From assembly GCA_022425845.1 (NCBI GenBank), contig JAKMEU010000135.1, forward strand, positions 1 through 35,815: a stretch of DNA of 35,815 nt, read 5' to 3'. Each line of letters starts with the position of its first letter. Position 1 is the first letter of the stretch. The notes below the pieces were generated by a model that was not told the DNA's origin, did no database searches, and was given only the letters and a program-made list of their open reading frames with translations. Of this stretch, positions 1 through 7,521 are shown one piece after another. The position numbers and the translations under genes were made by a program. The stretch comes from Luminiphilus sp. GTDB taxonomy: Bacteria > Pseudomonadota > Gammaproteobacteria > Pseudomonadales > Halieaceae.

Positions 1-84
1 CACACGGTTGTCTACCTGCCCCACCGGCATCGCAACGGTGCGTAGTCGAGGATCTGGAAATTCTAGGATGGATAGTATTGCCAT
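1..84 (-). CDS. def: Peptide deformylase, N-terminal fragment (cut by window edge)
   Basis: Only the first 28 codons are inside the window. The translation starts MAILSILEFPDPRLRT and continues to PVGQVDNRV, matching the start of bacterial peptide deformylases, in which a short beta strand leads into a conserved PDxRLR segment. The enzyme removes the formyl group from the N-terminal methionine of new proteins. The metal-binding motifs lie outside the window, so the call rests on the N-terminus and on context: def is divergent from the LysM protein gene and dprA, as in Pseudomonas. An upstream in-frame ATG at 135 would add 17 residues, but the family normally begins at the chosen start. Confidence 0.85.
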   Translation of the reverse strand, partial: MAILSILEFPDPRLRTVAMPVGQVDNRV

Positions 85-173
85 GGTTCGGGCCGCGACG
101 TCGAGGTGGTCTGGAACGGTATAAGGTGGCAGCATTTGCGCTTGCCAGCACGCATCCGTGGGATCAAACTGGG

Positions 174-179
174 ATTATA
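174..179 (-). promoter_or_regulatory. Candidate -10 element for def
   Basis: The minus strand reads TATAAT here, 89 bp upstream of the def start. No good -35 hexamer sits 16-18 bp further upstream. This lies in the 281-bp divergent region between def and the LysM gene (85-365). That region also holds a 7-bp inverted repeat, CGGTCAG at 225-231 and CTGACCG at 260-266, which could be an operator or chance. I see no clear promoter for the plus-strand gene. Confidence 0.35.
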
Positions 180-365
180 ACGCCTGTGCAGCGATGGCGT
201 CGCGAAATCGCCCCGGGGAAATAGCGGTCAGAGCTAACCGGCTGCCCCTTTGGCTGACGCTGACCGGGTGGCACAGTGTGAAGACGGCGGTAAGTGAGGC
301 CGGTGTAGAGAAGCCAAAAGACAGTTGCCAGGGATAGGTGCACGGCGCGTGAAAAGAGGAGCTTG

Positions 366-1472
366 ATGGTGAGGCGTTCTGCGAGCAGTTTTAAGAGTCA
401 CGATAAAGGTGTTTCCGCCGCTGCAGTGTTGGTTTTGGCGGTGTGTGTCTGGTTGATGGCGGCGCCCATGGCGTCTCAGGCGCAGCGACCGGACACGGTC
501 CAGCTCAAAAACGACGTACCTTTAACCTATGTGGTCAAGCGAGGGGATACGCTGTGGGATATCAGCGGCATCTACCTGGAGGAACCCTGGCGCTGGCCCG
601 AGTTATGGGACAGCAACCCACAAATCGATAATCCACACCTTATTTACCCAGGGGATGTTCTTTCGCTGCGCTGGGAAGACGGACGACCGCGCTTGGGGCT
701 GGCCAGCCGTGGCGATGTGAAGCTTTCTCCCACGGTGCGCAGCGAATCCCTGGACACCGCGATTCCGCCGATCCCCCGTGACCAGATTGACCCTTTTCTG
801 CGCGCAAATCGGGTGCTTGATCCCGGATTGATGGGCTCGCTGGCCTACGTCATCGCAGGAGACGCAAAGCGGATTATCAGTGGGCTGGGTGACCGTATTT
901 ACGTTCGCGGCCCGATAGACCCTGATGACCGCGCCTTTGGCATCATCAGGGAGGGAAGCATGATTGTAGACCCCATCACCCAGGAGGTTTTGGGCGTGAC
1001 GGCGATCGATATCGGCAGTGCCTCGCTGTTCCCGGGTGAAGAGGCCAGTGCCGCGCCCGAGGCCGTCAAGGAATTGGAAATTACCCGGATGACGGAGGAG
1101 ATCCGCATCGGCGATCGCCTGATTCCGCTGGAGGAGGGCATTCTCGATGCATATTTCCAGCCCAAGGCCCCCAGTGTTCCGGTGGAGAACGGTTTCATGG
1201 TGGCGGTTTCGTCAGGGGTGACCCAGATTGGCCCGATGAACATTGTCACCATCAATCGCGGCGAGCGAGAGGGTCTCGCGTTGGGTGATGTACTGGCTAT
1301 TTACCAGACGGGCGAGGTGGTGAAAGATCCGCTAACCAACGAAATGGTGGCATTGCCCGATGTCCGAGCCGGTGTGCTGATGTTGTTCTCGGTCTACGAT
1401 AAAGCCAGCTACGGATTGGTTCTGACGGCAACCCGCCCACTGGCCGTGGGTGACAAGGTCATGAATCCCTGA
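366..1472 (+). CDS. tsaP: LysM peptidoglycan-binding protein, TsaP-like
   Basis: Exported protein of 368 aa. Residues 1-40 look like a signal peptide: basic N-terminus, hydrophobic stretch at about 17-35, then an Ala-rich cleavage region ending near SQAQ. A LysM domain spans about 54-99 (YVVKRGDTLWDIS, then the NPHLIYPGDVL end). The remaining 270 residues have no motif I recognise beyond general similarity to this family. The Pseudomonas gene in the same place, beside def and dprA, is PA0020. It has been described as TsaP, which anchors the type IV pilus secretin to peptidoglycan. The symbol is assigned from domain layout and synteny, so the pilus role is inferred. ATG 366 was chosen because AGGAG at 357-361 lies 4 nt upstream; GTG 369 is an alternative. 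Confidence 0.75.
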   Translation: MVRRSASSFKSHDKGVSAAAVLVLAVCVWLMAAPMASQAQRPDTVQLKNDVPLTYVVKRGDTLWDISGIYLEEPWRWPELWDSNPQIDNPHLIYPGDVLSLRWEDGRPRLGLASRGDVKLSPTVRSESLDTAIPPIPRDQIDPFLRANRVLDPGLMGSLAYVIAGDAKRIISGLGDRIYVRGPIDPDDRAFGIIREGSMIVDPITQEVLGVTAIDIGSASLFPGEEASAAPEAVKELEITRMTEEIRIGDRLIPLEEGILDAYFQPKAPSVPVENGFMVAVSSGVTQIGPMNIVTINRGEREGLALGDVLAIYQTGEVVKDPLTNEMVALPDVRAGVLMLFSVYDKASYGLVLTATRPLAVGDKVMNP

Positions 1473-1479
1473 CCGGACG

Positions 1480-1505
1480 GCTGGGCAGGGGATAGCTGCC
1501 CAAGC
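1480..1505 (+). terminator. Hairpin between the LysM gene and dprA, terminator-like but without a T run
   Basis: TGGGCAG (1482-1488) pairs with CTGCCCA (1496-1502) around a 7-nt loop, and the stem extends by two G-C pairs past a one-base bulge (GC 1480-1481 with GC 1504-1505). The following bases, TCCCTATTCTC, contain few T residues. It could be a weak terminator or a processing site that reduces read-through into dprA. Confidence 0.35.
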
Positions 1506-1554
1506 TCCCTATTCTCACTGAAATTTGGGTTAATTCAGCTCAAGGAAGAGCGCA

Positions 1555-2700
1555 ATGCCCCACACCCTGGCGGAAAACCCACAGGCAGATAGCCTCTGGC
1601 TGCAGTTCCTGACAACGCATCAAATTGACAGGGAGGCCAAGCGGGACCTGCTAATGGCGGGCTTGACGCCCACGGCCCTGTTGCAGTCAGAAGCGCATCA
1701 GGATTCCCAGATCGCGAGGCTACAACGGCTGCTACGGTCGAATCCAAAGCATGATTTCAGCGGCCGGTTGCGGTTTTCAGCGACGCTGTTACATCTTGGG
1801 GAACAGGCACCCCTCGCGGGGGACGACCGCCGCTACCCGGCATTGCTCGGCGAGCTCTCTGATGCTCCCCTGGCCCTTTTTGTAGCCGGAGACCTGTCCT
1901 GCCTGAATCGACCGGCTATTGCGGTTGTGGGGAGCCGAAACCCCTCACGGGATGGCCTTCGACTTGCGGAGCGGGTGGGCCATGAGTTGGCCGCAGCGGG
2001 TTTTTTGGTTGTCAGTGGCTTGGCAGCAGGCGTCGATGCTGCCGCCCATCGGGGTGCGCTTGCGAGTGGTGGCCAGACATTGGCGGTCATGGCGACTGGC
2101 CTGGATCGCATTTATCCGGCCTGTCACGGTTCGCTGGCCCAGGCCATTGTGCAGCAGGGCGCCCTCGTTACGGAATTTTGTCCGGGGGTATCGCCACATC
2201 GCTGGCACTTCCCGCGACGAAATCGAACTCTCTCAGGCCTGTGTCTGGCAACGGTGGTTATTGAAGCGGGGCGCCCCAGCGGCTCGTTGATTACTGCGAC
2301 GGCAGCCGCCGAGCAGGGTCGTGAGGTTTTTGCCGCTCCCTGGTCGCTGTTCCATAAAAATGGTGCTGGATGCCTGTATTTGCTCAGTGAGGGTGCTCAT
2401 CTTTTGCTCACGCCGGCGAAAATCATTGAACAGATGGGGGGTAGTCTGGCGGGTTGGGCAGCCCTTTCGGAACGTCCGCCGGCAAGTCAACTCGATGCCG
2501 GAGGCGCCGGTCACCTGGTGTTGGGCTTTCGGGAAAAGCAGCTTCTGAGGCTGCTTGGGGATGGTGACATTGACCTTGCGACACTGGTATCGGAGTCAGG
2601 CCTTTCGGTAGACGATGTGCTGACTACGGTGACGCGCCTTGAGCTTGGCGGCTATGTGGCGCAGACTCATGCCGGTTTTAGGGTGCAGAGACACGAGTGA
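1555..2700 (+). CDS. dprA: DNA processing protein DprA (Smf)
   Basis: A 381-aa protein with the DprA Rossmann-like core: AVVGSRNPSRDG near residue 123, SGLAAGVDAAAH near 154, and the RRNRTLSGL segment followed by GRPSGSLITA. The C-terminal 60 residues fit the small winged-helix domain of this family. DprA binds incoming single-stranded DNA and loads RecA during natural transformation. It is also retained in species not known to be competent. The ATG is preceded by AAGGAAG at 1542-1548. The stop codon overlaps the tsaC start, so the two are translationally coupled. Confidence 0.95.
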   Translation: MPHTLAENPQADSLWLQFLTTHQIDREAKRDLLMAGLTPTALLQSEAHQDSQIARLQRLLRSNPKHDFSGRLRFSATLLHLGEQAPLAGDDRRYPALLGELSDAPLALFVAGDLSCLNRPAIAVVGSRNPSRDGLRLAERVGHELAAAGFLVVSGLAAGVDAAAHRGALASGGQTLAVMATGLDRIYPACHGSLAQAIVQQGALVTEFCPGVSPHRWHFPRRNRTLSGLCLATVVIEAGRPSGSLITATAAAEQGREVFAAPWSLFHKNGAGCLYLLSEGAHLLLTPAKIIEQMGGSLAGWAALSERPPASQLDAGGAGHLVLGFREKQLLRLLGDGDIDLATLVSESGLSVDDVLTTVTRLELGGYVAQTHAGFRVQRHE

Positions 2701-3254
2701 CGCTGCCAATACTGCGCATGAAAGGGCTGGTTCGCCACATGGAGGCGGAGGGGGTTATTGCCTGTCCTGCCGAGGCGGTCTGGGGCCTCAGTTGTGATCC
2801 CTTCTCCGAGCCCGCCGTGGCGGCGGTTTTGGCAATGAAGCAGCGCTCGGTTGATAAAGGGCTGATTGTCGTCGCCGGAGATATAGCCATGTTGGCACCC
2901 CTGTTGGATGGCATGGAAGAAAAGCATCGGGCGGAAATGACGTTGAGCTGGCCGGGGGCGAATACCTGGTTAGTACCGAATCGGGGCATCTTTCCGGATT
3001 GGGTAACCGGCGACAGTCAGGATGTGGCGGTCAGGGTCACCTGCGCACCTGCCCTAAAGGCATTGAGCCTGGCACTGGGCAGACCATTGGTTTCCACTTC
3101 GGCGAACCCGGCAGGCGCCCAGCCTGCTCGTCATGCGTTTCAGGTGGTTCGGTATTTTGGTGCAGGGTTACCTCGCGCCTGGGGGTTGGTTGACGCTACA
3201 GCGAAACCATCGACAATACGGCGCCTGGGCACTGGGGAAGTGCTGCGCGCCTGA
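2697..3254 (+). CDS. tsaC: L-threonylcarbamoyladenylate synthase (TsaC/YrdC/RimN)
   Basis: A 185-aa YrdC-domain protein. It makes threonylcarbamoyl-AMP from threonine, bicarbonate and ATP for t6A37 modification of tRNAs that read ANN codons. Diagnostic segments are PAEAVWGLSCDP, MKQRSVDKGLIVVA, the WPG element and LVSTSAN, in the E. coli TsaC order. The length is that of the short TsaC form, without a Sua5 extension. The GTG start at 2697 overlaps the dprA stop in the string GTGA. ATG 2718 is possible but would remove residues before the conserved core. In Pseudomonas a qor gene lies between tsaC and hemF; it is absent here. Confidence 0.92.
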   Translation: MTLPILRMKGLVRHMEAEGVIACPAEAVWGLSCDPFSEPAVAAVLAMKQRSVDKGLIVVAGDIAMLAPLLDGMEEKHRAEMTLSWPGANTWLVPNRGIFPDWVTGDSQDVAVRVTCAPALKALSLALGRPLVSTSANPAGAQPARHAFQVVRYFGAGLPRAWGLVDATAKPSTIRRLGTGEVLRA

Positions 3255-3319
3255 ATAGCTATCCATTGTGTGCTGCCGGCTTATCGGTTGCAGCGTGCGG
3301 ACCAAAAGCGGAGATCATC

Positions 3320-4246
3320 ATGGACAGTCTTGCGGTAGAGCGGTACCTGAAGGGTCTACAGTCCACAATCTGCGCCGAATTGGAGGCGGTGGATGGTGGG
3401 GTGACCTTTGAGGAGGAAACCTGGGATCGTCCCGAGGGAGGCGGAGGGATTAGCCGAGTTCTCGCTGATGGGGCGATTTTTGAAAAGGCGGGGGTCAATT
3501 TTTCCCATGTAATGGGGGCAAGCCTGCCCGGCTCGGCAACCGCTGTTCGTCCTGAGTTGGCGGGCCGCAGCTTCCAGGCCATGGGTGTTTCCCTGGTCAT
3601 ACACCCGCATAATCCGTACGTACCCACCACCCATGCCAACGTTCGGCTATTTGTTGCGGAGGCACCCGAAGCAGACCCGATCTGGTGGATGGGGGGCGGC
3701 TTTGATCTCACTCCGTATTATGGATTTTTCGAAGATACCCAGCATTGGCATCAAACGGCTGCGCGGGCCTGTGAGCCCTTTGGTGCCGACGTATACCCGC
3801 GCTTTAAGGGCTGGTGTGATGACTACTTTCACCTGAAACATCGTGATGAGCCCAGGGGCGTGGGCGGTCTGTTTTTCGATGATTTGAACGAGTGGGGTTT
3901 CGACAGAACCTTCGCATTCCAGCGCAGCGTGGGCGATCATTTTCTCGAGGGTTATCTTCCTATTGTCGAGCGCCGGAAAGGGTTGCCCTGGGGAGAGCGG
4001 GAACGGCAGTGGCAACTTTATCGCAGGGGACGTTATGTCGAGTTCAATCTCGTCTATGACCGGGGCACGCTGTTTGGTCTGCAGTCAAATGGGCGTACTG
4101 AATCGATCCTGATGTCCCTGCCCCCCCTGGTTCGCTGGGAGTATGGGTACAGTGCGGAGCCCGGGACACCCGAAGCAGATTTGATGGACTATTACCTCCA
4201 GCACAGAGATTGGTTGGCAGCGTCTTCCGAGGATGCGCCCCGTTGA
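3320..4246 (+). CDS. hemF: Oxygen-dependent coproporphyrinogen III oxidase
   Basis: A 308-aa protein, close to the family length of about 300. It converts coproporphyrinogen III to protoporphyrinogen IX using O2. Conserved segments in order are GGGGISRVL, NFSHVMGASLP, HPHNPYVPTTHANVR, WWMGGGFDLTPYY, FHLKHRDEPRGVGGLFFDDLN and RRGRYVEFNLVYDRGT. ATG 3320 was chosen over an upstream in-frame start (3266) because GGAG at 3310-3313 is 6 nt before it and the protein then begins as the family does. The O2-dependent form fits an aerobic organism with the haem-copper oxidase encoded next door. The stop overlaps the aroE start. Confidence 0.96.
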   Translation: MDSLAVERYLKGLQSTICAELEAVDGGVTFEEETWDRPEGGGGISRVLADGAIFEKAGVNFSHVMGASLPGSATAVRPELAGRSFQAMGVSLVIHPHNPYVPTTHANVRLFVAEAPEADPIWWMGGGFDLTPYYGFFEDTQHWHQTAARACEPFGADVYPRFKGWCDDYFHLKHRDEPRGVGGLFFDDLNEWGFDRTFAFQRSVGDHFLEGYLPIVERRKGLPWGERERQWQLYRRGRYVEFNLVYDRGTLFGLQSNGRTESILMSLPPLVRWEYGYSAEPGTPEADLMDYYLQHRDWLAASSEDAPR

Positions 4247-5115
4247 CGGGAAAAGCCGCAGTTAAAGGTCGGGTTGACCAGGGCGACACCTATGCCGTTT
4301 TTGGTAATCCGATCAAGCACTCCAAATCTCCGCAGATTCACAAGGCATTCGCTGAGCAATTGGAAGATACCCTTACCTATCGCGCCGTTCGCGTCGAGGA
4401 TGAGAAGTTTGAAACCAAGGTGCGTGGGTTCTTTGAGCGCGGTGGTGGCGGGTTAAATATAACCGTCCCATTTAAGGAACGGGCCTTCGCCCTCGCTGAC
4501 CGTGCGGGTGCAGCAGCGCAGCGAGCTGGGGCGGCCAATTGTTTGGTGCCCCGTGATGATGGCCTACACGCGGAAAATACCGATGGTCTGGGTCTTGTAC
4601 GGGACATGGTGGCCAACCTCGGCTGGCAGTTACAGGGGCGACGTGTGTTGGTCATTGGCGCCGGCGGGGCTGTTCGCGGCATCCTGCATCCACTGTTGCA
4701 AGAGCGCCCGGACGCACTGACCATCGTCAACAGATCGCCGGCCCGCGCACAGGCACTCGTTGATCGCCATGAAGGCAGCGCTATTCCCCTACAGGCCGGG
4801 CCTGTCGATAAGGTCAATGGTGAGACGTTTGACCTGGTCATTAATGGCACCAGTGCCAGTCTCAGTGATGCACTGCCGATGTTGCCTGAAGTGAAGCTGT
4901 CTGCCCGGTGCTGTTGTTATGACCTGGTATACGCTGCTGAGCCTACCGCATTTATGCGATGGTCCGCTGCCCATGCCGCCTGGGCTGTCGCTGATGGCCT
5001 GGGTATGCTGGTGGAGCAGGCAGCGGAGAGCTATTACCTGTGGCGAGGTAAGCGACCTGCCACTGAGGCTGTTATCGGCAGTCTCCGATCAAGGTTGCTT
5101 GAAAATTCGATTTAA
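4243..5115 (+). CDS. aroE: Shikimate dehydrogenase
   Basis: A 290-aa NADPH-dependent enzyme reducing 3-dehydroshikimate to shikimate in aromatic amino acid synthesis. Visible motifs: YAVFGNPIKHSKSP (substrate site), NITVPFKE with the catalytic Lys, NTDGLGLV with the catalytic Asp, the GAGGAVRG nucleotide loop, and ADGLGMLVEQAAESY near the C-terminus. No ATG fits. TTG 4243 overlaps the hemF stop (TTGA) and has GAGGA at 4229-4233, 9 nt upstream, so I prefer it to TTG 4210. The N-terminus is about 15 residues longer than in E. coli AroE. It ends 3 bp from the convergent stop of the next gene. Confidence 0.94.
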   Translation: MTGKAAVKGRVDQGDTYAVFGNPIKHSKSPQIHKAFAEQLEDTLTYRAVRVEDEKFETKVRGFFERGGGGLNITVPFKERAFALADRAGAAAQRAGAANCLVPRDDGLHAENTDGLGLVRDMVANLGWQLQGRRVLVIGAGGAVRGILHPLLQERPDALTIVNRSPARAQALVDRHEGSAIPLQAGPVDKVNGETFDLVINGTSASLSDALPMLPEVKLSARCCCYDLVYAAEPTAFMRWSAAHAAWAVADGLGMLVEQAAESYYLWRGKRPATEAVIGSLRSRLLENSI

Positions 5116-5118
5116 ACC

Positions 5119-5685
5119 TCAACCCTGGGAATCGTCGAGATATTCCTGTTTGAGGCGAATATAATTTTCTGCGCTGTAGCCAAGAAAGGCCCGTTCGGAA
5201 GCCGATATCTCGCGCATGGGTTTGGCGGGGCTGCCGCCATACAGCCATCCGCTTTCAAGTCGCTTACCGGGCGTGACCAGTGCCCCGCCCGCAATCATGA
5301 CCTCGTCTTCTACGATGGCTCCATCCATTACGATGGCACCCATACCCACCAGCACGCGATCACCCAATGTGCAACCGTGCAGGACAGCCCGGTGCCCCAC
5401 GGTGACCCTCTCGCCAATAACCAGAGGAAAGCCATCGGGGTTGAAGCGGCCTGCGTGGGTAATGTGCAGCACTGAGTTATCCTGAATGTTGGTGCCTTCA
5501 CCAATGCTGATTCGGTGCATGTCTGCACGGATCGAACAATTGCCCCAGATGCTGACGTCATCGCCCAGGGCGATATCCCCCAATACCACGGCGCTGGGGT
5601 CTACCATGACGCGGGCACCGATACGGGGAGAACTGGAGCGCCAAACACGGAGATTGTCTTCGGCACGGTAGGAAACACGGCGCAT
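5119..5685 (-). CDS. yrdA: Gamma-carbonic-anhydrase-like hexapeptide protein (YrdA family)
   Basis: A 188-aa left-handed beta-helix protein with repeated hexapeptide turns. It closely follows E. coli YrdA: SIRADMHRISIG, TNIQDNSVLH, TVGHRAVLHGC, RVLVGMGAIVMDGA and the LYGGSPAK end. The three metal-ligand histidines of the gamma-CA fold (in VLHITH and TVGHRAVLHG) and the Arg/Asp/Gln active-site residues look present. Family members bind zinc, but many show little carbonic anhydrase activity, so the reaction is uncertain. ATG 5685 is preceded by AGAGGT and matches the family start; an upstream in-frame start at 5784 would run through the divergent promoter region. Confidence 0.88.
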   Translation of the reverse strand: MRRVSYRAEDNLRVWRSSSPRIGARVMVDPSAVVLGDIALGDDVSIWGNCSIRADMHRISIGEGTNIQDNSVLHITHAGRFNPDGFPLVIGERVTVGHRAVLHGCTLGDRVLVGMGAIVMDGAIVEDEVMIAGGALVTPGKRLESGWLYGGSPAKPMREISASERAFLGYSAENYIRLKQEYLDDSQG

Positions 5686-5760
5686 TTCAGTTACCTCTGT
5701 TGTAAGAAAAGTGCTATGAATTATCGATAAGGTAACAGACATTAAAGTGGATACCCCGCG

Positions 5761-6030
5761 ATGCCAGAAAAGCCCCCAACGCACCCCCCACGTTTTATTG
5801 CAGGCGCCGTCTGCCCACGTTGTGGTGTGATGGATCGGATCGTCGTGAGTGCCGATGGTGCGCTGCGGACGTGCATCGACTGTGGGTTTGGTGACGAACG
5901 ACCCGCTGACACGCCGGCGCCTGTGGCCACACGGGTGTCCCGGGCCGCCGCGCGCCGGGTTGAAACGCAGTCGGAGGTCGTGCGCTTGCTTGGTCTGGAC
6001 GATGCATCAGAGGAGGTCGGGGACGATTGA
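5761..6030 (+). CDS. YheV-family putative zinc-ribbon protein
   Basis: An 89-aa protein with RFIAGAVCPRCG near the start and CIDCGFGDERP 20 residues later. This four-cysteine pattern (Cys18, Cys21, Cys38, Cys41) matches the small YheV/DUF2387 metal-binding family. The last 45 residues are less conserved and rich in Ala, Arg and Glu. The function is unknown; a structural zinc site is inferred from the cysteines. It is divergent from the yrdA-like gene with 75 bp between them, and no strong ribosome binding site precedes the ATG. Confidence 0.75.
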   Translation: MPEKPPTHPPRFIAGAVCPRCGVMDRIVVSADGALRTCIDCGFGDERPADTPAPVATRVSRAAARRVETQSEVVRLLGLDDASEEVGDD

Positions 6031-6155
6031 AGTTGGGCTAATAGCAGTAGCCACTATATATTGTACCCAAGGCTCGATTGGGCCACTACATAAGCACAGT
6101 AAAACGACCGGTGCCGCCCATTCGTGGTAATGATAGTGAAAAACACCGCCCGGCC

Positions 6156-6183
6156 TGTGTTTATCACACCATTTGTTTATAAT
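6156..6183 (+). promoter_or_regulatory. Candidate promoter for the cox operon leader
   Basis: A perfect -10 hexamer TATAAT lies at 6178-6183, with a TG dinucleotide just upstream. The best -35 candidate, TGTGTT at 6156-6161, has a 16-bp spacer and is weak. A short inverted repeat TGTG-N5-CACA (6156-6168) overlaps the -35 position and could be an activator site. Transcription would begin near 6190, leaving a leader of about 190 nt before coxB. Confidence 0.5.
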
Positions 6184-6189
6184 TCGCGG

Positions 6190-6270
6190 CGCTTGAAGTA
6201 CGGCTCCCTGCGGGCGGTGCGGCACAAGCGGGGTAATCGCAGGTTCGAACTGCTTACTCGAATATTTTTT
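6190..6270 (+). ncRNA. Candidate small RNA or attenuated cox leader transcript
   Basis: From the predicted start near 6190 the RNA would open with a 6-bp stem, CGCTTG (6190-6195) with CAAGCG (6225-6230), directly abutting a terminator-like hairpin at 6231-6259 and a T run to 6270. The result would be a compact RNA of about 80 nt ending at an intrinsic terminator, either an independent small RNA or a prematurely ended cox mRNA. I do not recognise it as a known RNA family, and no open reading frame in it has a good ribosome binding site. Confidence 0.35.
6231..6270 (+). terminator. Intrinsic terminator-like hairpin inside the cox leader
   Basis: GGGTAA (6231-6236) pairs with TTACTC (6254-6259, one G-T pair) and GCAG (6239-6242) with CTGC (6250-6253), leaving a 2-nt bulge and the 7-nt loop GTTCGAA. 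The run TATTTTTT follows at 6263-6270. This is the form of a Rho-independent terminator, placed 107 bp before the coxB start, so it would act as an attenuator unless it terminates a separate small RNA. Confidence 0.5.
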
Positions 6271-6372
6271 GGGGGAACACCACACCTTCCTGGCAGCCAC
6301 GATCAGCGTGGTATGCCCCCCGTGTGGTCGGTGAATCATCAAGGTGTTTGCCCCAGCGTCACCGTGGAGAGG
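6271..6372 (+). promoter_or_regulatory. Structured leader segment before coxB, possible pseudoknot and ribosome-site stem
   Basis: ACCACAC (6279-6285) can pair with GTGTGGT (6322-6328), enclosing a CCACG/CGTGG hairpin (6297-6301 and 6307-6311). GGGGG (6271-6275) can pair with CCCCC (6316-6320); together with the first stem this would form a pseudoknot. A further stem, CGGTGA (6329-6334) with TCACCG (6359-6364), ends one base before the coxB ribosome binding site GGAGAGG (6366-6372). The stems adjoin one another almost without gaps. Function is unknown; control of coxB translation or read-through is an inference. Confidence 0.35.
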
Positions 6373-6377
6373 CTGAC

Positions 6378-7502
6378 ATGCTGTGCAAGAAAATTATGGT
6401 TTTCGCTGGGATTCTACTGTCGTCCCTGCCCTGGGTAGCGCAGGCGCAAAACCAGGTGAATATGTCCCCCGGCGTAACCGAGATCGGTGCGGAAATTTAT
6501 GACCTGCATATGCTCATCATGATCATATGCGTGATTATCGGCCTGCTGGTTTTCGGCGTGATGTTTTACTCCATCATCTATCACAGAAAATCCCGCGGTG
6601 TCGTGCCGTCGCAATTCCATGAAAGCACTAAAGTAGAAATCGCATGGACCGCCGTGCCTTTCTTTATATTGGTGGCTATGGCCGTTCCCGCTACTTCCAC
6701 GCTGCTTGAAGTCTACGACAACGACGAAGCTGAGCTGGATATTCTGATTACCGGTTATCAATGGAAGTGGCGGTACGAGTACCTCGACGCAGCGGGTGAG
6801 CCGGTGGCTTTCTTCTCCAATCTGGCCACGTCACAGGAAGAGATCTACAACACCGAAAGCAAGGGCGAGAACTACCTTCTGGAAGTGGATGAACCGCTCG
6901 TTATCCCGGTCGATACCAAAGTCCGTTTCTTGATTACCGCCAATGACGTTATTCATTCCTGGTGGGTACCCGAGATATCGGTCAAGCGTGATGCCATTCC
7001 GGGGTTCATTAATGAAGCGTGGTCGAAGGTCACCGAGGAAGGCATTTATCGTGGCCAGTGCACCGAGCTTTGTGGTGCTTACCACGGCTTTATGCCAGTG
7101 GTTGTCCATGCGGTCAGTCGAGAGGAGTTTGATGGCTGGATGGCAGCGAAGCGCGCCGAGCAGGCGTCAGACCTCGCGGCGGCCTCTGTGGAGATGAGTC
7201 TTGAGGCGCTGATGTCTGAGGGCGAGGCCGTTTACAACGGTCAGTGTATGGCATGCCACGGCGCAAGTGGCGAGGGCGGTGTTGGAAAAGCCATCGCCGG
7301 CAGTTCCATTGCGTTGGGCGATGTTAACACCCACATGGATGTCAGTATTCGCGGCGTGTCGGGTACCGCCATGCAGGCTTTTGGCACTCAGCTGAGTGAC
7401 ATAGAGATGGCTGCAGTCATCACCTATCAACGAAATGCGTTTGGCAACAATACGGGCGATATCGTGCAGCCCGCAGATGTCGCCAGTTATAAGCAAGGGT
7501 AA
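6378..7502 (+). CDS. coxB: Cytochrome c oxidase subunit II with fused C-terminal cytochrome c domain
   Basis: A 374-aa protein. A signal peptide covers about residues 1-24, and two membrane helices lie at about 47-67 and 92-112. The periplasmic cupredoxin domain carries all CuA ligands: His193, then Cys228, Glu230, Cys232, His236 and Met239 in the segment GQCTELCGAYHGFM. A linker leads to a haem c domain with CMACH at 290-294 and Met332 as likely sixth ligand. Subunit II takes electrons from cytochrome c and passes them via CuA to subunit I; the fused haem makes this a caa3-like subunit, as in Pseudomonas. ATG 6378 is preceded by GGAGAGG; the longer in-frame start at 6324 has no such site. 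Confidence 0.97.
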   Translation: MLCKKIMVFAGILLSSLPWVAQAQNQVNMSPGVTEIGAEIYDLHMLIMIICVIIGLLVFGVMFYSIIYHRKSRGVVPSQFHESTKVEIAWTAVPFFILVAMAVPATSTLLEVYDNDEAELDILITGYQWKWRYEYLDAAGEPVAFFSNLATSQEEIYNTESKGENYLLEVDEPLVIPVDTKVRFLITANDVIHSWWVPEISVKRDAIPGFINEAWSKVTEEGIYRGQCTELCGAYHGFMPVVVHAVSREEFDGWMAAKRAEQASDLAAASVEMSLEALMSEGEAVYNGQCMACHGASGEGGVGKAIAGSSIALGDVNTHMDVSIRGVSGTAMQAFGTQLSDIEMAAVITYQRNAFGNNTGDIVQPADVASYKQG

Positions 7503-7521
7503 TTGGAAGAGGTATAGCTAG

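Noticed and set aside
225..266. 7-bp inverted repeat in the def/LysM divergent region as a defined operator.
   Set aside because: Short arms with a 28-bp gap are expected by chance in this much DNA; noted only under the promoter entry.
6156..6168. TGTG-N5-CACA palindrome as a CRP or FNR site.
   Set aside because: CRP sites have TGTGA-N6-TCACA and FNR sites TTGAT-N4-ATCAA; the spacing and sequence do not match, so no regulator is named.
6239..6253. GCAGGTTCGAACTGC resembles a tRNA T-arm.
   Set aside because: The loop-closing pair is wrong for a T-stem, and no anticodon arm, D-arm or acceptor stem surrounds it. It fits better as the tip of the terminator-like hairpin.
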